Below, piece after piece: positions 10,644 through 21,275 of a DNA stretch of 64,000 nucleotides. The stretch lies in contig CM040441.1 in NCBI GenBank assembly GCA_022749755.1, positions 3,848,741 to 3,912,740 of the forward strand, given 5' to 3'. This stretch comes from Azadirachta indica (taxonomy: Eukaryota > Streptophyta > Magnoliopsida > Sapindales > Meliaceae). The stretch's first letter is position 1. Every line of letters starts with the position of its first letter. The notes under the pieces are model-generated. The model saw only the letters and a program-made list of their open reading frames with translations, had not been told where the DNA came from and searched no databases. Position numbers and translations under genes: made by a program.

Positions 10644-12150
10644 AAATTTGTTACTTGAACATCAGGGGTGTTGGCAACTCTTAAAAGCAGATCAGAGCTA
10701 TCCAATCCTTGTAAACTTCATCATCCCCATCTACTTTGCATAGCGGAGCCCATGGTTAGCGTTGATTTTCCTTATTTTTGGCAAGCTCTTAATTTGAATT
10801 TTTGTTATCAGAACTATAGAAACTCTCTCCAAGCAAACTTGTGGATTTCTTATAAAAGTGGTGTAGGAACCCCTTTGGAGGTACAATCATCTGACCAATT
10901 CATAACGGTTCAGGTGACTCTTGATGGATTGTTATATTTCCTTTATCAATGCATCTACTTCTTATGTTGTCCGCAGATCCCTTTGGAATGATTTACAAGG
11001 TTGTTCTTCTTCAATTCCTTAGTTGATTGTTGGTGATTTTACTGCTGTTTTGGAAGCCCACGAGAAAATGGGAGGCCGTGCTCCATCTTCAATCTCATGT
11101 TCTGAATTTAGTTCTATGATTAATGATTGTAATCTGATCCATATGGATTTTATGGGTCCTTGCTGTACTTGGTCTAACAAAAGACAGGACAACTATATAG
11201 AGCGCAGATTGATCGAGTGCTTTGCTCAACAAATTGGTTTCAAGCATGGGAGTTTTGCCAATATTTATTCCTTTCTCGAACAGTTTCTGATCATAGCCCA
11301 TTAATTGTCGCATCTCTTCGACAGGTAACTCGAAACTCTAAACCATTTCGATTTCTATCATTGTGGGATGCTAATCCGGATTTCAAAAACATAGTGGCAA
11401 CTTCATGGAACTCTCAACAATTTTGTGGTTGCCCTATGTATATTCCGACACAAAAATTGAACTCCCTGAAAATGGCTCTTGAAACTTGGCACTCAAGAAC
11501 ATTTGATAATGTTGATGAAGAGGTTATCTTGACTAGATCCAAATTGGCTACTTATGGGTTTTCTAGAGAAAGATTTCAGAAAGAAGTTGCAGCTAATCGA
11601 GCCCTTCAACAAGCAAACCATAACCAATACTTCTTTTGGAAAGATAAAGCAAGAGTAAAATGGTTGACTGATGGTGATCGTTGCACAGAATTTTTTCACA
11701 CTTATGCTAAATTAAGGAAATCTAGTTCAAAAATTCTTCAGCTGAATTAATGGGCAGTATATTTCTGATCCGGTACTTCTCTCAAATTATATTGTTGATT
11801 ACTACAGGGACTTGTACTCTTCCTCAAGCATGATTCGAGATGTATCTTCCATCTGCTCTGTCATTCCGCAAAAAGTCTCTTAAGAAGAAAATGATTATTT
11901 GATTTCTCTTCCGTCAGTTGAGGAAATCACTAGGACCGTGTTTTCTTTGGATCCTTCTAGTGCTCCCGGACCAGATGGCTTTCCAGGTTTCTTTTATCAC
12001 TCATGCTGGGATAATATTAAGGATGATGTCATTAAATTTATTTTGCAATTTTTTACTTCTGGGTACATATACCGAAATGTTAACAGCTACTTTATTGCTC
12101 TTATTCCTAAAGTTGATGGTGCAAATACCATCTCTCAATTTTATGGTGCA
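10640..12150 (+). pseudogene. LINE ORF2 (endonuclease and start of RT), broken
   Basis: Begins MKICYLNIRGVGNS and hits a TAA at once (10682-10684). In other frames the AP-endonuclease domain is readable: AEPM near 10750, GDFTAVLEAHEKMGG near 11035 (the usual asparagine of GDFN is threonine here) and VSDHSPLI near 11285. The linker to RT includes KDKARVKWLTDGDRCTEFF (about 11640-11695). RT begins with DPSSAPGPDGFPGFFYHSCW (about 11950-12010) and is cut after LIPKVDGANTISQF. Several frameshifts are present. Confidence 0.85.
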
Positions 12151-12899
12151 AATACCATTTCTCGAAAAGAAAACACCTCGCTACACACACACACACACAC
12201 ATATGTGCAGGAAACTGGTCATTAGTCTTATAATTTTACACATACATTTACATTATTTATAATTAGATATGTCTATAAAATTGAAGTGCTAAACAAGTTA
12301 CGAAGTATGGATTGTTTCTACCCATTTAAGGGGTCTCCAAAAACAGAGGTTGGGTTACTTGTCTAAGTGACTCCTTTCTAGATTTAAACACATCCCCCTT
12401 ATACATTTGTACATGACTTTCCACAAAAGTTGTTTAGTTAAATTGATTAAGTTTATTTATAGGTTAACGACTAGTGCTAAAATAATTATCATGTACACCA
12501 CTAGTTCAAAAACATTTGTTAATGGGACAGTCATATTTCTCCATTTTCATTATGATAAAAAAGGGTATAATGGTCCTTATAACTTAAAATTAAAATCAAA
12601 AAATAAAAAATATCACTATTTTCTTATATCTGAAGATAAAATTTCATTGTGATTCAAAAATAAATACAAAATATAAATGATATTTTAAAAAAAGTTTTAT
12701 GATAAAGAAACCCTAAATTCTCCATCTTCTTCTCCATGCTACCTTCTTCTTCTTTTTCTTTCCAAATTCTTCTTTCTATTTTCATTATCTCTTTCAAGAT
12801 TATTCTTTTTCATCATTGTGTTCTTCTTCGATTTCTTCTTTTTCTTTCAACTGACATATATATATATATATATATATATATAAGAACGAGTCTCACTAA
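12151..12899. other. Junction and repeated flank after the LINE
   Basis: A (CA)n run at 12183-12201 marks the junction. From about 12250 the sequence matches 4140-4800 and 22420-23090, the flank that precedes each dUTPase fragment. An AT repeat lies at 12855-12882. No gene was seen. Confidence 0.6.
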
Positions 12900-13150
12900 C
12901 AAATTTTTTTTAGGAAATGCAGGCCCAACTTTCATCAGCTCTTTATTTATTTGTAAGATTGTATGTCGAAAGAGCTCTCCTCCAACTTCAATTGTAACTT
13001 CCATTGATTTCAACACATTGTGGGTCATGATTTTCTCAATAATAAACAATGCAGTTCTATCACCCACTTTCACCTTTAAATCAATATCAAAATGGTTAAG
13101 CAAAGTCACCCTAACTGGACCACTTGTAATCGACATCTATAGCTACCGCT
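12900..13150 (-). pseudogene. dUTPase fragment 2
   Basis: The minus-strand frame reads GPVRVTLLNHFDIDLKVKV then GDRTALFIIEKIMTHNVLKS, recognisably the dUTPase segment around motif IV (normally GDRIAQLI). GAVAIDV upstream, in a shifted frame, corresponds to the GVIDADY motif. There is no start and no N-terminal half, and the C-terminal motif is missing. It is the paralogue of 4805-5060. Confidence 0.7.
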
Positions 13151-13934
13151 CCCACATTTAATAAGTGTTCCTTGGAAGAATCAATCTTGGCACTAGAGAA
13201 AACAAAGCAAACATATATTTAATTTATGCTAAAATGATATCAGGTCTGAGAAATTTTGCACGACTGAAAGGTGAGAGGTCTAGATGGTGACATAAGGTAT
13301 TAAAGGTGGCTTAATTTTTGGAATTAGGATTAGAATTATTGAACTTAAATGAAGACAAGAAGAAGAAGAAATCAATGAGAAGCAACGGAAGAAACTGACA
13401 AGAAGAAGAGGAAGAAAGAGGAAGAAGTTTGGGGGGGCAAGGAGAAAGAGATGGAAAAATTGAAGGTTATTTTTAATTTTTTAGTATGATCTATTTTTAA
13501 ATTACAATGACTATTTTATCTCAAATACAAGAAATAACTATATTTTTAAATTTTTAATTTTAATTTTAAGTTACTAACAGTAATCAACAATTGTAACGGA
13601 AAAGGTCTAACTCTGAAACATTTTCAGCTTGTACGTATACTTAGACACATTTTTGTTTTTAGGGTCCGACGGTCATTAGTCCAAAATTATAAATATAATA
13701 TCATGAAAATAGTGTTTTTAAGATAAGAAGAGTTTGGTAATATTTATTAAAACTAGTTTTCCGAAATTGAAAAAATGATAATTCGTTTGGTATTATTTTT
13801 GACATGCAAGAAATAGTTGTTTTGAGAATAAAATTGAAATTAAATTTTTTAAAATGGTGGAAAACAAGAAAAACAGTGTTATTTATTTTTGGAAACATCT
13901 TTTATAAAATAAGTAACCGAGCACGTTTACTGTT
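13151..13934. other. Gene-free stretch before the third array
   Basis: Paralogous to 5061-5839, with the same GAAGAAG-rich tract near 13350-13450. No coding signal was seen. Confidence 0.6.
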
Positions 13935-14340
13935 TATACATAAATATAAATATGAATACATTTTCCTTTTGAGAATTATGATCTAGTTACGATATGGAAT
14001 CCCACTTATGGAATTTATATCATTTAAAATCAATGTAACAACCAGATTACATATATGGATGCGCTTTATTTTTGGGAAATATGATCTAATTATGGTATGA
14101 AGTCCTATTGATAAAATTTTTTTCCATTTAAAGTCAATATAACAATTAGAGTACATCAATGGATGCAATTTCTTTTTGGGGAATACAATCTAATTATGGT
14201 ACGGAATCCCAATGATAGAACTTTTATCCAATCATATTACATACATGGTTGCATTTCTTTTTGGAAAATATGATCCAATGAGTAACTATGGTATAGAATC
14301 CAACTAATTGAATTTTTACCATTTAAATCATTTAAACTTA
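13935..14340 (+). repeat. Degenerate tandem array upstream of relic and peptide gene 3
   Basis: Repeats of the 'ggatgc(a)atttctttttgggg ... accatttaaa' type with anchors near 13952, 14058, 14160 and 14247. A further single copy lies near 14597. Confidence 0.65.
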
Positions 14341-15300
14341 ACGTAGGAGTCCAAACTCAAAATCTAGTATATATTATTCGCCTTGGGTTCATAGTCTATC
14401 TTGAGTTTATTTTCGGGTTTTACAACCCAAAATGTGTTTGCTCAATTAACAGGACTCAATGCAACCTCACTCTCACAAGTGATATAGATGTGGGATGTAA
14501 ATGTAAAACTAAATTGAGTGATAAGCATTTGGTCATCCTAACTATGGTATGTAATGCTATTGATAGAATTTTTATAAGTTTATATTACATATATGGATGC
14601 ATTTCTTTTAGGTGACTACGATCTAATTATGGTAAGAGATCTCAGTGATAAAATTTTTTCCACTTGATGTGGCAATCTAGATTCAAAATCAAATACAAGC
14701 TCTTGACAAGTTATGTGCCCAAAGTAAATAATATCTACTTGGTTTTGGGCATGGCATATGATACAGCGCGGAAGCAATACTATATAGCTTTAACATATGT
14801 CTTCAATATTAAAAAATATGGGCTCTCAAAGATAGATAAATATCCCACGAAGGGAAGATAAATAACAACAGGAGGAATAACTACAGAAAATATTTATTGA
14901 TTGAATTCAATTCATGCTAATAAATAACAATACTTATTTATACTAATATATATTTTAATCCCAAAAGAATAATAATTTCCATAAATAAGGAATTTAAACT
15001 TAAATTATGACTAAAAAAATAAACTAGAATTCTATTTAAATAAAGACTAATTAAAATAAGAAATCAAGATATGACTTAAAATAAACTTTCTAATTTATTT
15101 GACCCTTAATTTTTGTAGAACATCAATATGAAATGATCATTTCATTGCGTTTACAATAAATGAAAAACATATTTATTTAGATAATATGCAATGTAACTGC
15201 AAAATATTATTTTATCTTGCAATATAAATAGAGCTCTAATATTCACGAATTGAAAATCAAGATACACATAAAACATAACAGAAATCACTATTAACACAGA
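14341..15300 (+). other. Upstream region of the exon 1 relic
   Basis: Paralogous to 6251-7250. It includes a degenerate copy of the promoter module (gcaatgtaactgcaaaatatt near 15189, 'ttgcaatataaataga' near 15218-15233). No gene was seen. Confidence 0.5.
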
Positions 15301-15304
15301 AAGA

Positions 15305-15362
15305 TACGAGAAGTTTTCATTCAAGTTGTTGTTCGTAGTTACTCTTGGTTTTTGCAATTGGT
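15305..15362 (+). pseudogene. Orphan exon 1 of a cysteine-rich peptide gene
   Basis: The sequence from 'gagaagttttcattcaagtt' to 'gtttttgcaattg' is the signal-peptide exon, followed by the normal donor 'gtaaatag'. The start codon is ACG instead of ATG and one codon is lost from the hydrophobic core. The intron begins normally, but near 15455-15460 ('tgaattttt') it changes into sequence that belongs upstream of the next gene ('accatttaaatcattt'). Exon 2 is absent. The copy cannot be expressed as a peptide. Confidence 0.75.
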
Positions 15363-15974
15363 AAATAGATTCATTCTTGTTATTTCTTTAAATTTATGAA
15401 TAATGTATTTAAATCGATACAAGGATTGTGCCGTGATATATATGTTTTATATATACTTGAATTTTTACCATTTAAATCATTTGCTTCAATGTAATAGTTT
15501 AAACCCAAAATATTGTAGATATTATCCGCTTTAGGCACATAGCTTGTCATTAGCTTATTTTCGGGTTCAAAAACCCAAAATACATTTTCTAGAGGGATTA
15601 AACACTATATCACTCTCAAATGTTATGCTAATGTGGGATGTGAGTGTGAAACTAAACTGGATTTTAAGCACTTGGTCCTCCTGAATAAGTAGATGCATTT
15701 TGAATTTTAAAGACCAAAAACAAACCTTTGACATGCTGTGTGTCCAAAGTATACAATATTTATTTGATTTTAGGCTTGACAAGGAATGATCATTTCATTG
15801 CTCGTACAATAAATAAAAAAACATTTTATTTAGTGATAAAATCAAAATACATATTGGTAACAATGCGACACCAACTATTGTTGCATATTGCAATATGAAT
15901 AAAGCTCAAATATTTAAAAATTTGATCAACATATACATAAAATATTAGGGGAATTACTATTAGCACACAAAGAT
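15363..15974 (+). other. Upstream region of broken peptide gene 3
   Basis: From about 15460 this matches the promoter-distal and promoter regions of the other units. The TATA position reads 'tatgaata' (near 15890) instead of TATAAATA, so the core promoter is weakened as well. Confidence 0.5.
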
Positions 15975-16344
15975 ATGGAGAAGTTTTCATTCAAGTTGGC
16001 GTTCCTAGTTACTCTTCTGGTTTTTTCAACTGGTAATTAGATTCATTATTTTCATTTCTTTAAATTTGTGAGTAATTTATATACATCGATACGAGGATGT
16101 TGTTGTGATATATTCGTTGTATATATATTTGAATTTTATTGCTCTCATTAAGCATACATATATAGGCATGCAGACGCAGTTTGGAGGAGGAATTGAAGCC
16201 AGAAATGTAACAACCCATTGCACCTCAAACGCTGAATACAGTAGTATCTGTACTTGCGATCTAGCTTTGTAATTGTGTTCTTGTCCTAAACCTCCTGGTG
16301 TTCACTTTTCCAACGCTGAAGCCATTACCAATTTAAAACCATGA
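15975..16344 (+). pseudogene. Cysteine-rich peptide gene 3, broken
   Basis: Exon 1 (15975-16032) is intact and encodes MEKFSFKLAFLVTLLVFSTG. Exon 2 (16166-16344) begins GMQTQFGGGIEARN with a good acceptor. Its second core cysteine codon is TAC (tyrosine). A CAA-to-TAA change makes a stop at 16270-16272, after DLAL and before the last two cysteines. The rest of the exon is still readable to the family-type end NLKP. The TATA box is also altered. Exon 2 is closest to gene 2. This looks like a recently dead copy. Confidence 0.8.
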
Positions 16345-16770
16345 TTAATATTATTGAATTGTTTGAAATAATAGTGTTATTATGAGTGTCAATTTGAAAT
16401 ATTAATATTATTATTTTTATTATTATGAGTAAAGTTATTTAATTTAATAATTAATGAATCATATGTTGATTTTGTTTGAATTCGGATTGATGTAAAGTAT
16501 TTAACATGTTTATTCCATAATCTCAAACCGTAATATCCAGTATTGTGTCGAAATAATCTATCGATACGTCTTGTTTTGAAATATAAAACCAAGGTTATTT
16601 AAACTGTAAATCTAGTATTGTGTTGAATTTTAAAAAATAAGCTAATTGCCATTATTATAACATTGAACTGGTTTATATTATTTTGTAAACCTATGCAATA
16701 GATTACTTCAAATAGAGTAACAATTTTTTTTACACTTCAATTCGGATAAAAAAGGAAATTAAGATATATT
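16345..16770. other. 3' flank of broken gene 3
   Basis: The first 150 bp match 7561-7700. The rest is AT-rich without recognisable content. Confidence 0.5.
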
Positions 16771-17879
16771 TTGACAATCTTGATAAATTAGTCCTCGACC
16801 TTAGTTGTTTTTTAGTTTTAGACAGGTCATGTCAAAAATAATAAAAAACTTTTAAATAAGATGGAAATAATAAATTATAAAATGCAAATTAAATTTAGTA
16901 ATATATGTTAATAAAATTAGTAATTAAATATATTTTATGTTCTTATTAAATTAATCAATTTAATGTTAAGTAAAATTATAAGGAAGAAGAGAATTTTGAT
17001 TAATTTTTATTTGTGCTCGTTATAACATATTTGTACCTTTTATATTTTTATTTGTATTAATTATGGGCTTCATGATTTTTCTTAAGAGAATATAATGAAT
17101 GTAACAAAATTTCTTAAATAGATATATTACATATAAAAATAAAATGCTAAATTAAAATATTTTATTTAATTTTTTATAATTAAATATCAAATTATTACTA
17201 AAAAATTAAGTAAAAAAGAGGTTTATGAATATTTTAACATATTGGTTTAATCCCTGATTGTTAGAGTTTTTCTTTTAAATAATAATTTCTTTTATAAATT
17301 TTTGTTATACTAATAAATTAAAATAAAAATTTTAATTTTAATGTTTTAGTTTTTGTTATATACGGGTGACAATTTTTTACAGGACCCGTCAGCCTAAGAT
17401 GAACACAATACAGAGTTAGCAGGTTTAGGATAATTTAAAATAACACATTTAATAAATGGGTGATAAGTATTTGATACGATTAATAATTAAGTTGGAATCG
17501 GATTTAGAAGTCTTGATATGTTAACCTATTTATAATATGATTAACTATTTAAATAATTATTTTTTGTTAATTTATTATATTAATATATAGTCTTCTATAT
17601 TTTTTTTATATTTTAAAAGTGTTTAATGATGTTTTTAATATTTTAAAAAATATTTAATATTTTGTGGAATAAAATTTTTTAAATTTCATAAATAATAATA
17701 TAAATATTTTAGAGTACTACTTTATTAAAATATATAAAAATTATACTAAATCAGTAACATAGTTATTAAATGACTCGAATTCAAGTTAGGTTAAAATACA
17801 TTATATCAATTCACAAGGTATATGTCAATTCTCCTTTCTGAAAAAAGAAAAAATTAAGATGCACTTGATCTTTCTCAAA
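16771..17879. repeat. 1.1-kb direct repeat, copy R1
   Basis: Runs from 'ttgacaatcttgataaatta' to 'gcacttgatctttctcaaa' and is repeated in the same orientation at 18036-19138 with only scattered differences. The two are separated by the 156-bp module S. It is very AT-rich and has no coding frame. A segment near 17380-17500 ('gacccgtcagcctaagatga') resembles the sort of text found in plant transposon ends, but no terminal structure was identified. Confidence 0.8.
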
Positions 17880-18035
17880 TTTTTACATGACATTGATCCG
17901 CTTTCTTCTTTCTACCTACTTTTCATCCTCATCATCCTGGTTGTTGTTGTCGTCCTCATCCTCCTACTCCTCCTTTTATTTATTATTATTTATTATAATT
18001 TTTAATTGTGGGACTAATGTGGGATTATGTTAATT
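17862..18035. repeat. Spacer module S, copy 2
   Basis: Near-identical to window bases 1-175, including the CT-rich run. It separates direct repeats R1 and R2, and its first bases overlap the end of R1. Confidence 0.85.
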
Positions 18036-19138
18036 TTGACAATGTTGATAAATTAGTCCTGTTGTCTTTCAATTTTAGACAGGTCATGTCAAAAATAATA
18101 AAAAACTTTTAAATAAGATGAGAATAATAAATTATAAAATGCAAATTAAATTTAATAACATATGTTAATAAAATTAGTAATTAAATATATTTTATGTTCT
18201 TATTAAATTAATCAATTTACTGTTAAGTAAAATTATAAGGAAGAAGAGAATTTAATTAATTTTATTTGTGCTCATTATAACATATTTGTACCTTTTATAT
18301 TTTTATTTGTATTAATTATGAGCTTCATGATTTTTCCTAAGAGAATATAATGAATGTAACAAAATTTTTTAAATAGATATATTACATATAAAAATAAAAT
18401 GCTAAATTAAAATATTTTATTTAATTTTTTATAATTAAATATCAAATTATTACTAAAAAATTAAGTAAAAAAGAGGTTTATGAATAATTTAACATATTGG
18501 TTTAGTCCAACTGATTGTTAGAGTTTTTCTTTTAAATAATAATTTTTTTACATAAATTTTTATTATAATAATAAATTAAAATGAAAATTTTACTTTTAAT
18601 GTTTTAGTCTTTGTTATATACGGATGACAATTTTTTATAGGACCTGTTAGCCTGAGATGAACACAATACAGAGTTAGTAGGTTCAAGATAATTTAAAATA
18701 ACACATTTAATAAATGGGTGATAAGTATTTGATACAATTAATAAGTAGATTGGATTCGGATTTGGAAGTCTTGACATATCAACCTATTTATAACATGATA
18801 AACTATTCAAATAATTATTTTTTGTTAACTTATTATATTAATATATAGTCTTCTATATTTTTTTATATTTTAAAAATGTTTAATGATGTTTTTAATATTT
18901 TAAAAAATATTTAATATTTTGTGGAATAAAATTTTTTAAATTTCATAAATAATAATATAAATATTTTAGAGTACTACTTTATTAAAATATATAAAAATTA
19001 TACTAAATCAGTAACGTAGTTATTAAATGACTCGAATTCAAGTTAGGTTAAAATACGTTATATCAATTTCACAAGGTATATGTCAATTCTCCCTTCTTAA
19101 AAAAGAAAAAATTAAGATGCACTTGATCTTTCTCAAAA
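18036..19138. repeat. 1.1-kb direct repeat, copy R2
   Basis: Second copy of the R repeat. After its last bases ('gcacttgatctttctcaaaa') the sequence enters the flank shared with unit A (19135 onward matches 856 onward), so R2 occupies the place that bases 176-855 hold in unit A. Confidence 0.8.
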
Positions 19139-19884
19139 TATTATTAAAGGTAAAGGTTGAGTACTTGAGAAGGACCAATTTTGACCTAACAATATTAGTA
19201 ATTATTTACTATTAACTATTAACAACATTGTTTTGGCCTTCTACCTCGGACCTAGGTAGAGTGTCACAACTTTTACTATTTACAATATGTAATATTAAGT
19301 AGGCCCTTTTTTTTGTCAATGAAAATCTAAAAGTACTAAAATATTAGAATTTGACTGATATATTTATCTTTTTATTTACAATATGAATATAAATTGTACA
19401 AATTGTTAATTCTTGTGATATTTTTCTAATTTATTATTTGTTTTACTTTTTCCTATTTTGAAATGCGTTAATTTGTAAAATGAATTTTCTTTTTTCTTTT
19501 AAAAAAAAAAACAAGTGACCCCCTAAAAGTTCCCTTTACGAAGAACACGAACAAATAATCTTCACAAAATTTAAGAAATTTAAATCTTTAAATTTATCAT
19601 AATAGAAATTACAGATAGATAACCTCCACTAAGTTATTCAAAATTAAAGTAAAGAAAAAATTGAAGAACATGAAAAAATAAGAAATAAAAATCACACTTG
19701 CAGAATGCTATCTTATGAAAGTGCATTAATTATGATGCATTAATTACATGTATTAATTTCAATCTTAATTATTGGAGGTTCATAGGTCCAATGATCTACA
19801 AATAATATAAACGTATGTGTAAAAATATAGGACTACTAATCCGTTGCCTATATATGTGTATGTGTGTGTGTGTGTGTATAGGGA
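19139..19884. other. Gene-free flank of unit B
   Basis: Closely matches 856-1594, with only scattered substitutions. No gene was seen. Confidence 0.7.
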
Positions 19885-20260
19885 GGCATTTTCCTTTTGA
19901 GAAATACATGTGATCTAATTAACTTAAGGAATTCTTACAATTTAAAGTCAATGTAACAATCAAACTACATGTATGAATGCATTTTGCTTTCAGGAATACA
20001 ATCTAAATCTGATAAGGAATTCCATTGATGAAACTTATACCATTTATTCTCAATGTAACAAATAGGCTACATACATGGATGCGTTTTATTTTTGAGGAAT
20101 ACGATACAATTATGGGATAGAATCCTGTTGATGGAATTTTCACTAGTTCATATTACATATATAGATGCATTTCCTTTTGGGAATAAAGATCTAATTATGG
20201 TATGGAATCCAACTTATAAAATTTTTACCATTTAAATCATTTAAATTTAATGTCAGAATT
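19885..20260 (+). repeat. Degenerate tandem array upstream of peptide gene 4
   Basis: Near-identical to the array at 1595-1970, with the same four degenerate 85-100 bp repeats. Confidence 0.7.
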
Positions 20261-20509
20261 CAGACCTAAAATCAAGTAAATATTGTTTACTTTAGACACT
20301 AGCCAATCAAAAGTTCGTTTTCGGGTTTTATAACCCAAAATGCTTTTACTCAATTAGGAGGAGTCTTAAATTGGTTTTACAACCTACCATGCATCTCCTA
20401 ACTATGGAAATACATTTTAAATTGTAAAGACTAAAAACAAACTCTTGACGGATTGTGTGCCCAAAATAAACAATCTGTGCATGATTTTGGACATGATATG
20501 AAGTGATTA

Positions 20510-20720
20510 TTTCATTATGTGTATAATAAATGAAAAATAGTTTTATTTAGTAGTAAAATCAGAAACTACTTAGGAAGATAATATGCAATGTGATTGTTAA
20601 ATACTGCTCCATGTTGCAATAAATGAAAAACATTTTTATTTAGTAATAAAATCTTATTATACTTGGGAAGATAATATGCAATGTGACTGTCAAATATTGT
20701 TCCATATTGCACTATAAATA
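20510..20720 (+). promoter_or_regulatory. Promoter of peptide gene 4 with duplicated module and TATA box
   Basis: Carries the same pair of ~93-bp modules as gene 1 (landmark 'atgcaatgtga' twice), ending in TATAAATA at 20713-20720, 73 bp before the start codon. It differs from the gene 1 promoter at only a few positions. Confidence 0.65.
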
Positions 20721-20793
20721 TAGCAAAAGTATTCACAAACAGAATCAAGGTATACATAAAACTTCAGGGGTATCACTATTAACATAAAAAGAT

Positions 20794-21140
20794 ATGAAGA
20801 ACTTTTCATTCAAGTTGGCTTTCGTAGTTATTCTCGTGGTTTTTGCAACTGGTAGTTAGATTCATTATTTTTATTTATTTTGTTGTGATATGTCGTATCT
20901 TATTTGAATTTTATTACTCTCATTGAACATATTTTCTTTAATTATTAATTGGAAATTGATACAGGTATGCAGATGCAGTTTGGAGGAGTTGAAGCCAGAA
21001 ATGTAGCACACCCATGCAACTCAAATGCTGACTGCGGCAAAGGCTGTACTTGCGATCTAGCTTTAAAATTGTGCTCTTGTCCTAATCCTCCTGCTGCTCA
21101 CTTTTTCAATGCCGATGCCAATGCGAATTCAAAATCATGA
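20794..21140 (+). CDS. Secreted cysteine-rich peptide, family member 4
   Basis: Exons are 20794-20851 and 20965-21140 with a 113-bp GT-AG intron, giving 77 residues. The signal peptide is identical to that of gene 1 (MKNFSFKLAFVVILVVFATG). The linker is one glycine shorter (MQMQFGGVEARN). The core PCNSNADCGKGCTC with LCSCP has all six cysteines in standard spacing. The tail is NPPAAHFF with an Asn/Ala-rich, polar end. Promoter and exon 1 are almost the same as in gene 1, while exon 2 and the 3' flank have diverged. Function unknown; secretion is inferred from the signal peptide. Confidence 0.75.
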
Positions 21141-21211
21141 GTGTTTGAATATTTTTTAATCGAGTATTTGAAGTAATAATATTAATATGAGTGTTAATTT
21201 GAAATAATAAT

Positions 21212-21275
21212 AATAATCCTCCTGCTGCTCGCTTTAATTTCCACCGCCGAAGCCATTACCAATTTAAAATTGCAG
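21212..21275 (+). pseudogene. Partial echo of peptide exon 2 after gene 4
   Basis: Same echo as at 2937-3000 ('aatcctcctgctgctcgctt', then 'gccattaccaatttaaaatt'). It shows that the echo predates the duplication that produced units A and B. Confidence 0.6.

Larger units (their letters stand above)
9267..12150 (+). mobile_element. L1-type LINE, 3'-truncated and decayed
   Basis: A plant non-LTR retrotransposon. ORF1 (DUF4283 plus a CCHC knuckle) is followed by ORF2, with endonuclease and only the beginning of reverse transcriptase. It stops about 60 residues into the RT region, long before the catalytic YADD box. The sequence then passes through a short repeat ('ggtgcaaataccat' twice), a (CA)n run at 12183-12201 and back into the cysteine-rich unit. 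LINE copies are usually cut at the 5' end, so loss of the 3' half implies a later deletion. No poly-A tail or target duplication was found. Confidence 0.85.

Noticed and set aside
12183..12201. (CA)n run considered as the 3' tail of the LINE
   Set aside because: Plant L1 tails are poly-A or TTG/TAA-type after a complete ORF2. Here ORF2 is cut in mid-RT, so the CA run is probably a later microsatellite at the junction.
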